From contig NZ_CALTWS010000046.1 of NCBI RefSeq assembly GCF_943913055.1, positions 1 through 15,109 on the forward strand: a stretch of DNA of 15,109 bases, given 5' to 3'. Source of the stretch: an uncultured Brevundimonas sp. (GTDB lineage: Bacteria; Pseudomonadota; Alphaproteobacteria; Caulobacterales; Caulobacteraceae). Below, piece after piece: positions 1 through 6,363 of the stretch. Within the stretch, counting starts at the first letter, position 1, and each line of letters opens with the position of its first letter. The position numbers and the translations under genes are program-made. The notes under the pieces were generated by a model. That model was not told where the DNA came from, ran no database searches, and saw only the letters and a program-made list of their open reading frames with translations.

Positions 1-173
1 GACGTGGTGCGCCGCGTCTTCAGCACGGGGATCGGCGCTTCCGGCGATATTCTGCTGACCTCGCCATAGACGTAGCGATCCAGCATCAGGTCGCCCACGC
101 AGGCGATCTTCAGCCCGCGGACCTTCTCCAGAAGAGCCTGCAGTTGTCCGAGGTCGAGCGTCCGTTCAGCCAT
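1..173 (-). CDS. hldE: D-glycero-beta-D-manno-heptose-7-phosphate kinase, N-terminal fragment (cut by window edge)
   Basis: Only the first 57 codons are present; the gene continues beyond base 1. The translation begins MAERTLDLGQLQALLEKVRG and runs into VGDLMLDRYVYGEVSRISPE followed by APIPVLK. This is the nucleotide/sugar-binding start of the PfkB-type (ribokinase superfamily) heptose-7-phosphate kinases, which phosphorylate D-glycero-D-manno-heptose 7-phosphate at C1 on the way to ADP-heptose for the lipopolysaccharide inner core. The start is the ATG at 171-173, 18 bases after the kdsA stop, so the two are probably one transcript. The Shine-Dalgarno is weak (AGG about 8 bases upstream). 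I cannot tell whether this is the kinase alone (HldA/RfaE1) or the fused kinase-adenylyltransferase (HldE), because the C-terminal half lies outside the window. Confidence 0.83.
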   Translation of the reverse strand, partial: MAERTLDLGQLQALLEKVRGLKIACVGDLMLDRYVYGEVSRISPEAPIPVLKTRRTT

Positions 174-191
174 GCTTTTGGCCTAATGGAT

Positions 192-1061
192 TCATGCCGC
201 TTTCGCCATCCGGCTCTTGGTCAAGTCGTCATAGGCGATCAGCTCGGCCGCCAAGGCTTCGAACTGGTTCAGCGGCACCATGTTGGGCCCGTCCGACGGG
301 GCATTGTCGGGGTCCTGGTGCGTCTCCATGAAAACAGCATCCACACCTACGGCCACGGCCGCGCGAGCCAGCACCGGCACGAACTCGCGTTGACCGCCCG
401 AGGACGTGCCCTGCCCGCCCGGCTGCTGGACACTGTGGGTCGCATCGAAGACGACCGGGCAGCCGATGTCGCGCAGCACCGGCAGGGCGCGCATGTCCGA
501 CACCAGGGTGTTGTAGCCGAAGCTGGCGCCGCGTTCGCAGGCCATGACATTCGGATTGCCCGCCCCGACCACCTTGGCGACGACATTCTTCATGTCCCAA
601 GGGGCCAGGAACTGACCCTTCTTGATGTTGATCGCCTTGCCCGTCGCGGCGGCGGCCAGCAACAGGTCGGTCTGGCGGCTGAGGAAGGCCGGGATCTGCA
701 GCACATCGACAGCCTGGGCGGCGATGCGGCAATGCTCCTCGGTGTGGACGTCGGTCAGGACGGGCAGACCGGTCACCTCGCGGATCTCGGCGAAGATCGG
801 CAGCGAGCCTTCCAGTCCGAACCCGCGGGCGGCGGTGGCGCTAGTCCGGTTCGCCTTGTCGAAACTGGTCTTGTAGATGATGCCGACGTTCAGCCGCTCG
901 CCGATCTCCTTCAGCGCATGGGCCATCTCCAGCGCGTGCTGGCGGCTTTCCAGCTGGCACGGGCCGGCGATGAAGACGATCCGCTGGCCGCCACCAATGG
1001 AGACGGGGCGAGTCAGGCCGTCCTTGATGTCGATGATGGCGTTGGGCTTTGACACGGGCAT
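192..1061 (-). CDS. kdsA: 3-deoxy-8-phosphooctulonate synthase (KDO-8-phosphate synthase), metal-dependent class
   Basis: 289 aa, usual family length. The enzyme condenses phosphoenolpyruvate with arabinose 5-phosphate to give KDO 8-phosphate, the precursor of the KDO sugars joining lipid A to the LPS core, in the cytoplasm. The sequence shows the DAHP/KDO8P synthase barrel: FIAGPCQLESR at residues 30-40, YKTSFDKANRTS at 63-74, NIKKGQFLAPWD at 145-156, FDATHSVQQPGG at 205-216 and METHQDPDNAPSDGP at 245-259. Residue 35 is Cys (AGPC) where the E. coli enzyme has Asn, and His209, Glu246 and Asp257 complete the ligand set known from the Aquifex enzyme, so this is the metal-dependent type. Start ATG at 1059-1061 has no strong Shine-Dalgarno. 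It lies 18 bases upstream of the heptose kinase gene, consistent with an LPS-core operon, and is divergent from the photolyase gene. Confidence 0.96.
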   Translation of the reverse strand: MPVSKPNAIIDIKDGLTRPVSIGGGQRIVFIAGPCQLESRQHALEMAHALKEIGERLNVGIIYKTSFDKANRTSATAARGFGLEGSLPIFAEIREVTGLPVLTDVHTEEHCRIAAQAVDVLQIPAFLSRQTDLLLAAAATGKAINIKKGQFLAPWDMKNVVAKVVGAGNPNVMACERGASFGYNTLVSDMRALPVLRDIGCPVVFDATHSVQQPGGQGTSSGGQREFVPVLARAAVAVGVDAVFMETHQDPDNAPSDGPNMVPLNQFEALAAELIAYDDLTKSRMAKAA

Positions 1062-1160
1062 GGACTTTCGGCTTGGAGAGACGGCGCAACTGACGCACCT
1101 ATGCGGCGATCAGGTGGCGTCGGACGTTGGTGTTCGCAAGCTATCACGGAGCGCGACCGC
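1062..1160. promoter_or_regulatory. Divergent intergenic region between kdsA and the CPD photolyase gene
   Basis: These 99 bases separate two divergent start codons and must hold at least part of both promoters. On the plus strand a GCTATCAC octamer at 1139-1146 resembles the Caulobacter -10 consensus GCTANAWC, but no convincing -35 lies at the right distance and it is close to the start codon. GGAG at 1148-1151 is a plausible ribosome binding site for the photolyase. I see no complete alphaproteobacterial SOS box (GTTC-N7-GTTC). Confidence 0.4.
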
Positions 1161-2609
1161 ATGACCACCAAGGCCGACGACCGCCCCGTCATCCTGTGGT
1201 TCCGTCAGGACCTGCGTCTCGCCGACAATCCGGCGCTGGGCCATGCGGTGAAGAGCGGCCGTCCCGTCGTACCGGTCTATATCCTGGATCAGGGAAGTCG
1301 CGTCCGGCCGATGGGCGCGGCCTCGCTGTGGTGGCTGGACAAATCCCTGCGTGCGCTGGCGGACTCGCTGGAATCACACGGAGCCGAGCTGATCCTGCGG
1401 CGCGGCGACAGCGAATCGGAGCTGCGTCGCCTAATCAAGGAGACGGGGGCCGAGGCGGTCTACATGAACCGTTTGTTCGAGCCCGAGGCCTTTGCCCGCG
1501 ACGCCGATATCGCCCACGGCCTTCAGGCCGACGGCATCGACTGCAAGGGCTATAACGGAACGTTGTTGTGCACACCGGGAAAGGTGCTGAACGGCTCGGG
1601 TCAGCCGTACAAGGTGTTCACGCCCTTCATGAAGGCCTTGCTGGCGGAAGCGACGCCCCCTGCGCATGTCGCGGTCCCGCGTGAGATCAAGAGCGTACAG
1701 GGCGTAGCTTCCGATAAGATTGATGACTGGGGCCTGCATCCCGCGCGCCCCGATTGGTCAAAGGACTTTAGTGGCGCGCCTGGAGAAGCCGGGGCCAAGG
1801 CCGCGCTGACGGCCTTTCTCGACACGGCCGCCAAGACCTACAGTCGCGACCGCGATCTGCCGGGCAAGGCAGGCACCAGCCGCCTGTCCCCTCACCTGCA
1901 CTTCGGCGAGATCAGTCCGTGCCGGGTCGTCGAGTCCGCGCGGGACAGCAAGGCCGCCGGCAAGGAGGCCGAGAAGTTCATCTCGGAGATCGTCTGGCGC
2001 GAATTTTCGGCCCATCTGCTGGCCGCCTTCCCCCAGATCACGACCGAAGCCTTCCGCCCCGAATACGACGCCATGCCGTGGCGCAAGGACGCTAAGAGCC
2101 TGAAGGCCTGGAAGACCGGGCAGACCGGCTATCCGATCGTGGACGCGGGCATGCGCGAGTTGTGGGCCACGGGCATCATGCACAATCGCGTGCGCATGAT
2201 CGTGGCGTCCTTCCTGATCAAGCATCTGCTGATCGACTGGCGCGAGGGCGAGGCCTGGTTCTGGGATACGCTGGTCGACGCCGACCTGGCCTCCAATGTC
2301 CAGAACTGGCAGTGGGTCGCGGGCTCGGGGGCCGACGCCGCCCCCTATTTCCGCATCTTCAACCCGATCACACAGGGCGAGAAATTCGACGCCAACGGCA
2401 CCTACGTCCGCCGATGGGTGCCGGAGGTGCGCCGCGTGCCGGACAAATGGCTGCATTCGCCCTGGACGGCCCCGCCGGAGGTGCTGCGCGAGATCGGCCT
2501 GAGGCTCGGTCACGACTATCCGCGTCCGATCGTGGACCACGCCGAAGGCCGCGCCCGTGCCCTGGCGGCCCTGAAAACTGTCGCCAACAAGGACGATCCG
2601 GAGCCCTAG
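1161..2609 (+). CDS. phrB: Deoxyribodipyrimidine photolyase, class I CPD type
   Basis: 482 aa, typical length. It uses blue/near-UV light and FAD to split cyclobutane pyrimidine dimers in DNA. The N-terminal antenna domain opens with VILWFRQDLRLADNPAL (residues 10-26). The FAD domain shows TYSRDRDLPGKAGTSRLSPH (226-245), IVWREFSAHLL (277-287), KTGQTGYPIVDAGMRELW (318-335), MHNRVRMIVASFLIK (340-354) and DAAPYFRIFNPITQGEKFD (392-410). The electron-transfer triad corresponding to E. coli Trp306/359/382 is present as Trp317, Trp360 and Trp383. Asn379 matches the flavin-facing Asn378 of E. coli photolyase, which supports a repair enzyme rather than a plant-type cryptochrome. I chose ATG 1161 because the family N-terminus starts there and GGAG lies at 1148-1151; an in-frame upstream ATG at 1101 would add 20 atypical residues. 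It runs tail to tail into a second photolyase gene. Confidence 0.96.
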   Translation: MTTKADDRPVILWFRQDLRLADNPALGHAVKSGRPVVPVYILDQGSRVRPMGAASLWWLDKSLRALADSLESHGAELILRRGDSESELRRLIKETGAEAVYMNRLFEPEAFARDADIAHGLQADGIDCKGYNGTLLCTPGKVLNGSGQPYKVFTPFMKALLAEATPPAHVAVPREIKSVQGVASDKIDDWGLHPARPDWSKDFSGAPGEAGAKAALTAFLDTAAKTYSRDRDLPGKAGTSRLSPHLHFGEISPCRVVESARDSKAAGKEAEKFISEIVWREFSAHLLAAFPQITTEAFRPEYDAMPWRKDAKSLKAWKTGQTGYPIVDAGMRELWATGIMHNRVRMIVASFLIKHLLIDWREGEAWFWDTLVDADLASNVQNWQWVAGSGADAAPYFRIFNPITQGEKFDANGTYVRRWVPEVRRVPDKWLHSPWTAPPEVLREIGLRLGHDYPRPIVDHAEGRARALAALKTVANKDDPEP

Positions 2610-4180
2610 TCGATCGGGACCGCGCCCAGCATGGTCCTGCACGCCTCCGCCTCGGCCAGCAGCGCCTTGCGCTTTTCCGCGCCGAAGTTTTCCAGCGTTC
2701 GATAGGGCATGGCCAGCCGGACATTGTCCCGCAGGCGCTTTTGGTTGCGCTCCAGAAAGCCCCAATAGAGGCGATTGAACGGGCACGCCCCCTCGCCCGC
2801 CTTGGCCTTCACGTCATAGCGACAGCCGCCGCAATAGTCGCTCATTCGGTCGATATAGGCACCCGACGCCGCATAGGGCTTGGACCCCACGATGCCGCCG
2901 TCCGCAAAGGTCGCCATGCCCCGGGTGTTGGGCATCTCTACCCACTCATAGGCGTCGGCATAGACGGTCATATACCAGTCATCGATGGCGTCCGGATGCA
3001 CCCCCAGCAGCATGGCGAGGTTGCCGGTGACCATCAGCCGCTGGATATGATGCGCATAGGCATTGTCGCGCGAGGTGGCGACGACGTCGGCGACACAGGC
3101 CATGTCGGTCTCGCCGGACCAGTAGAACCACGGCAGTTGGCGATCCGCGTCGAGGAAATTGCGCTTTCGATACTCCGGCACCTTCAGCCAGTAGACCCCA
3201 CGCACGAACTCCCGCCAGCCCAGGATCTGGCGAATGAAGCCCTCGACGGCATTCAGGGGCGCGCGGCCCTTGCGATACTCGGCCTCGGCCCGCCGACAGA
3301 CGTCCAGCGGATCGACCAGACCCAGATTGATCGAGGTCGAGATCAGGCCGTGCCACATCCAGGGCTCGCCCTCGGCCATGGCGTCCTGCCAGTCTCCGAA
3401 GGACGGCAGGATGTGTTTCAGAAAGTCTGCGACCACGGCCTCCGCCTGTTCAGCCGTCGTCGGCCAGCCGAAGTCGTCCAGAGTGCCGAAGTGATCGGGA
3501 AACAGCCGCGCCACATCCGCGATCGCCGCCTTCGCCGCCGCGTCCGGCTTGGTGCGCAGCCTCGTGGGTGGCCGCAGCCCCTTCGTCAGCTTCTTGCGGT
3601 TCTCGGCATCATAGTTCCACTGACCACCCTCGGGGGCCTTGCCGTCCATCAGTATGCCGGTCTCACGCCGCATCTCACGATAGAAGAATTCCATGCGCAG
3701 GGACGACTTGCCCGAGGCCCAGCGGCGAAAACGGTCGTGCGAGCAGATGAAGCGTCTATCCTCGCGCACCTCGACCGGCACCTTGGCGGTTTCGGCAAAG
3801 GCCGCCAGGGCCTGGGCCAGCCGCCATTCTCCGCATTCGGTCATAGCGACAGCCTCGAAGGGCTGATCGTCCAGTGCGCGATCCAGCTCGGACGTGATCG
3901 AATGGGTGTTGCCCGGGTCGTCGATCCGGACGTAGCGCACAGTCACGCCCCGATCCTCCAGCTGCGAGGCGAAACTGCGCATGGCTGCGAAGATCAGGGC
4001 GATCTTCTGCTTGTGGTGCTTCACATAGGTCGCCTCGTCCCGGACCTCGGCCATCAGGACCACGTCGCGCGAGGAATCCAGCCCCTCCAGCGCCGACAAG
4101 CCGTCCGACAGCTGATCGCCCAGGACGAGCCGAAGCGTGCCCCTGCCCGCCCCGGTGCCGGCTGTGCTAGTCTGGCCCAA
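2606..4180 (-). CDS. Iron-sulfur bacterial cryptochrome/photolyase (FeS-BCP, (6-4) photolyase type)
   Basis: 524 aa. This matches the prokaryotic iron-sulfur photolyase family (Agrobacterium PhrB, Rhodobacter CryB), FAD enzymes that repair (6-4) photoproducts or sense light and carry a [4Fe-4S] cluster and a lumazine antenna. The N-terminal domain begins LRLVLGDQLSD (16-26). The catalytic domain contains FIRQILGWREFVRGVYW (315-331), NAYAHHIQRLMVTGN (373-387) and DAYEWVEMPNTRGM (409-422). Cys362, Cys450, Cys453 and Cys466 are spaced 88, 3 and 13 residues, the same spacing as the PhrB cluster ligands Cys350/438/441/454. His377-His378 match its active-site His365-His366 with the same offset of 12. 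The start is TTG at 4180, chosen because no ATG or GTG precedes the conserved N-terminus and the minus-strand sequence just upstream is GGGGAGAGG. The stop overlaps the CPD photolyase stop; the start abuts the sulfurtransferase start. Repair versus signalling role is inference. Confidence 0.93.
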   Translation of the reverse strand: MGQTSTAGTGAGRGTLRLVLGDQLSDGLSALEGLDSSRDVVLMAEVRDEATYVKHHKQKIALIFAAMRSFASQLEDRGVTVRYVRIDDPGNTHSITSELDRALDDQPFEAVAMTECGEWRLAQALAAFAETAKVPVEVREDRRFICSHDRFRRWASGKSSLRMEFFYREMRRETGILMDGKAPEGGQWNYDAENRKKLTKGLRPPTRLRTKPDAAAKAAIADVARLFPDHFGTLDDFGWPTTAEQAEAVVADFLKHILPSFGDWQDAMAEGEPWMWHGLISTSINLGLVDPLDVCRRAEAEYRKGRAPLNAVEGFIRQILGWREFVRGVYWLKVPEYRKRNFLDADRQLPWFYWSGETDMACVADVVATSRDNAYAHHIQRLMVTGNLAMLLGVHPDAIDDWYMTVYADAYEWVEMPNTRGMATFADGGIVGSKPYAASGAYIDRMSDYCGGCRYDVKAKAGEGACPFNRLYWGFLERNQKRLRDNVRLAMPYRTLENFGAEKRKALLAEAEACRTMLGAVPID

Positions 4181-5010
4181 TGCCCTCTCCCCTGATGTCC
4201 ACGTCCGAACTCGCCGCGCGGATGAACGATCCCGATCTTCGCATCGTCGACGGCTCCTGGCATCTGGATGGACGCGACGCCCGAGCCGATTTCGAGACCG
4301 CCCGCATTCCCGGCGCGGTCTTCGTCGACCTGGACGCTATCTCAGACCATACCAGCGACCTGCCGCACATGCTGCCGACTGCCGCAGCCTTCGCCGAGGC
4401 CGCCGGCGCGCTCGGCATCGCCGAGACGGACACCATCGTGGTCTACGACACCCTCGGCCTTTTCTCCGCCGCCCGGGTCTGGTGGACCTTCCGGGTTATG
4501 GGCGCAAACAGGGTCTTTGTCCTGGACGGCGGCCTGCCCGCGTGGCGGGACGAGGGCCATCCTGTCGAGTCCGGACCACGCCCTGCGCCGCCGCAGGCGA
4601 CCTTCCACGCCACCTTCGACAGCAACGCCGTCGCCGATGTGCCCACCGTCATGGCGGCCCTGACGGGAGATGCCCAGGTCGTCGATGCCCGCCCCGTCGC
4701 CCGGTTTGCGGGCCAGACGCCGGAGCCACGATCAGGCCTGCGCGCCGGTCACATGCCGGGCGCGGTCAATCTGCCGATGAAGGCGGTGCTTGACGACACC
4801 GGTCGCCTGAAGCGGGGCGCGGCCCTGGCTCAAACATTTCAGCACGTAGGGGCGGACCTTGAGCGGCCCATCGTCACCACCTGCGGCTCCGGCGTCACAG
4901 CGGCCGTCCTGAGCCTGGCTCTGGCGGAACTTGGCAGCAAGAGCCGCCTGTACGACGGCTCTTGGGCCGAATGGGGTGCCAGGTCTGACACCCCGGTTCA
5001 GACCGCCTAG
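4180..5010 (+). CDS. sseA: 3-mercaptopyruvate sulfurtransferase (two rhodanese domains)
   Basis: 276 aa, normal length. It transfers sulfur from 3-mercaptopyruvate (or thiosulfate) to cyanide or thiol acceptors. The inactive N-terminal rhodanese domain spans about 6-130 (IVDGSWHLDGRDARADFETA at 22-41, VVYDTLGLFSAARVWWTFRV at 87-106, LDGGLPAWRDEGHP at 115-128). The catalytic domain spans about 150-270 (VVDARPVARFAG at 167-178, GHMPGAVNLP at 190-199). The active-site loop at 235-240 is Cys-Gly-Ser-Gly-Val-Thr, the hallmark of mercaptopyruvate sulfurtransferases as opposed to thiosulfate-specific rhodaneses, and GSWAEWG follows at 260-266. ATG 4180 gives the usual short lead-in; a second in-frame ATG at 4195 is possible. 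Neither has a Shine-Dalgarno, and an in-frame stop at 4168-4170 rules out earlier starts. The stop ends one base before the stop of the convergent symporter gene. Confidence 0.93.
   Translation: MPSPLMSTSELAARMNDPDLRIVDGSWHLDGRDARADFETARIPGAVFVDLDAISDHTSDLPHMLPTAAAFAEAAGALGIAETDTIVVYDTLGLFSAARVWWTFRVMGANRVFVLDGGLPAWRDEGHPVESGPRPAPPQATFHATFDSNAVADVPTVMAALTGDAQVVDARPVARFAGQTPEPRSGLRAGHMPGAVNLPMKAVLDDTGRLKRGAALAQTFQHVGADLERPIVTTCGSGVTAAVLSLALAELGSKSRLYDGSWAEWGARSDTPVQTA
4184..4192 (-). promoter_or_regulatory. Ribosome binding site deciding the TTG start of the FeS photolyase
   Basis: Minus-strand GGGGAGAGG, with GGAG six bases before the TTG. It lies inside the first codons of the divergent sulfurtransferase gene, which itself shows no Shine-Dalgarno. 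Confidence 0.65.
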
Positions 5011-5011
5011 A

Positions 5012-6334
5012 TCAGGTCGCGGGCGCGACAGGTACCTCGTCGTCCGCCACGACCGGGACGTCATCCTCGCCGCGCGACACGACGGTCGCGAGCACGAGAT
5101 CGCCCGTGACGTTCAGGGTGGTGCGGCACATGTCCAGGAAGCGGTCGACGCCTAGGATCAGGCCGATGCCCTCGGCGGGCACACCGACCATGACCAGGAT
5201 CATCGCCACGACCGGCAGGGAGCCCGCCGGTACGCCCGCTGTCCCGATGCCGCCCAGGATGCAGACCAGCATCACCACGACCTGCTGGGTCAGCGACAGC
5301 TCGATCTGGAAGAACTGCGCCAGAAACAGCACTGTCACCCCCTCGAACAGGGCCGTGCCGTTCTGGTTGGCGGTGGCCCCGACCGTCAGGACGAAGCGGG
5401 CGATCTTGCGCGGCAGATTCAGCTGCTCATCCGCCGCCTTCAGCGCGACGGGCAGGGTCGCATTGGACGACGCGGTCGAGAATGCCACGACCATGGGCTC
5501 GCGGATGCCGCGGAAGAAGGCTAGCGGCGAGCGACGCGCCCCGATCCAGACCACCAGCGGATAGACCACAAACATATGGATCAGCATGGCGCCGACGGCG
5601 ACGGCGACGAAGGCGGCCAGCTTGACCAGCAGGTCCCAGCCGAACAGCGCCGCCAGGTTGAACATCAGGCAGGCGATCGCATAGGGGGCCAGTTTGATGA
5701 CCATGTTGATCAGCTTCATCGTGACCTCGAGGATGCCCTCGATCACGGTCTGAAGTCGGTCGGTCGCCGGGCTCTTGGCCATGACCAGGCCGATGCCGAA
5801 GAACAGGGCGAAGATCATCACCGGCAGGATTTGGTTCTCCGATGCCGCCGTGAAGACGTTCGACGGGATCAGGTCCAGGAAGAACTGACCGAACTGCACC
5901 GTCTCCGGTGCCTTCTCGGTGATGGCCGTGGCGCCCTCGCGTCCCTGCTCCAGCAGGCTGGCCGCAAGAATGGGGTCCACGCCCGCTCCCGGCTGGAAGA
6001 TGTTGACCATGGCCAAGCCGATTATGACGGCGATGCTGGACACCACGACGGTCAGACCCAGGGTCTTCCACCCGGCACGACCCAGAGACTTCAGATCGCC
6101 CATCTCTGCGACGCCGACCACCAGGGCCGAAAAGAGCAACGGGATCACCAGCATGAACAGCAGGCGCAGGAAGATCTGCCCGGCGGGCCCGGTGATGTTG
6201 GAGGTGACCCACACCACCCACGGTGCCTCGGCCCCGGCCAGCAGGTGGACGGCCATACCGCCACCCAGTCCTACGACAAAGCCGATCAGCATCAGCCAGT
6301 GCAGCGGCAAACCGCCCTTCTTGGTGTCGTCCAT
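5012..6334 (-). CDS. Dicarboxylate/amino acid:cation symporter (DAACS family, DctA/GltP-like)
   Basis: 440 aa. An inner-membrane sodium- or proton-coupled importer of acidic amino acids or C4-dicarboxylates. Many hydrophobic helices are visible, with the two re-entrant hairpin motifs: the Ser-rich tip of HP1, FSTASSNATLP (285-295), and GGIGTAGVPAGSLP (361-374) in HP2. The last helix carries DRFLDMCRTTLNVTGD (397-412), with Asp401, Arg404, Asn408 and Asp412 matching the substrate- and ion-binding Asp394/Arg397/Asn401/Asp405 of GltPh; the conserved Arg argues for an acidic substrate. The TM7 signature, usually NMDGT, reads NQNGT at 323-327. ATG 6332-6334 is preferred because GGGGGA lies four bases upstream. 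An in-frame ATG at 6365-6367 would overlap the upstream stop as ATGA but lacks a Shine-Dalgarno. It lies directly behind a binding-protein gene. Confidence 0.92.
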   Translation of the reverse strand: MDDTKKGGLPLHWLMLIGFVVGLGGGMAVHLLAGAEAPWVVWVTSNITGPAGQIFLRLLFMLVIPLLFSALVVGVAEMGDLKSLGRAGWKTLGLTVVVSSIAVIIGLAMVNIFQPGAGVDPILAASLLEQGREGATAITEKAPETVQFGQFFLDLIPSNVFTAASENQILPVMIFALFFGIGLVMAKSPATDRLQTVIEGILEVTMKLINMVIKLAPYAIACLMFNLAALFGWDLLVKLAAFVAVAVGAMLIHMFVVYPLVVWIGARRSPLAFFRGIREPMVVAFSTASSNATLPVALKAADEQLNLPRKIARFVLTVGATANQNGTALFEGVTVLFLAQFFQIELSLTQQVVVMLVCILGGIGTAGVPAGSLPVVAMILVMVGVPAEGIGLILGVDRFLDMCRTTLNVTGDLVLATVVSRGEDDVPVVADDEVPVAPAT

Positions 6335-6363
6335 GCGTCCCCCGGCCCGTTGATCGGGCGCTG

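Noticed and set aside
144..1052. A 302-codon plus-strand frame opposite kdsA.
   Set aside because: kdsA on the other strand has full catalytic motifs; this frame has none.
1101..1160. Upstream ATG at 1101 for the CPD photolyase.
   Set aside because: It adds 20 residues absent from the family and ignores the GGAG-supported ATG at 1161.
1758..2786. A 342-codon minus-strand frame opposite the CPD photolyase.
   Set aside because: Shadow of the photolyase coding sequence; Gly/Arg/Ala-rich translation with no family features.
2162..4195. A 677-codon plus-strand open frame spanning the end of the CPD photolyase and all of the FeS photolyase.
   Set aside because: It is antisense to a strongly supported photolyase and out of frame with the other, its translation has no recognisable domain, and GC-rich coding DNA commonly leaves such antisense frames open.
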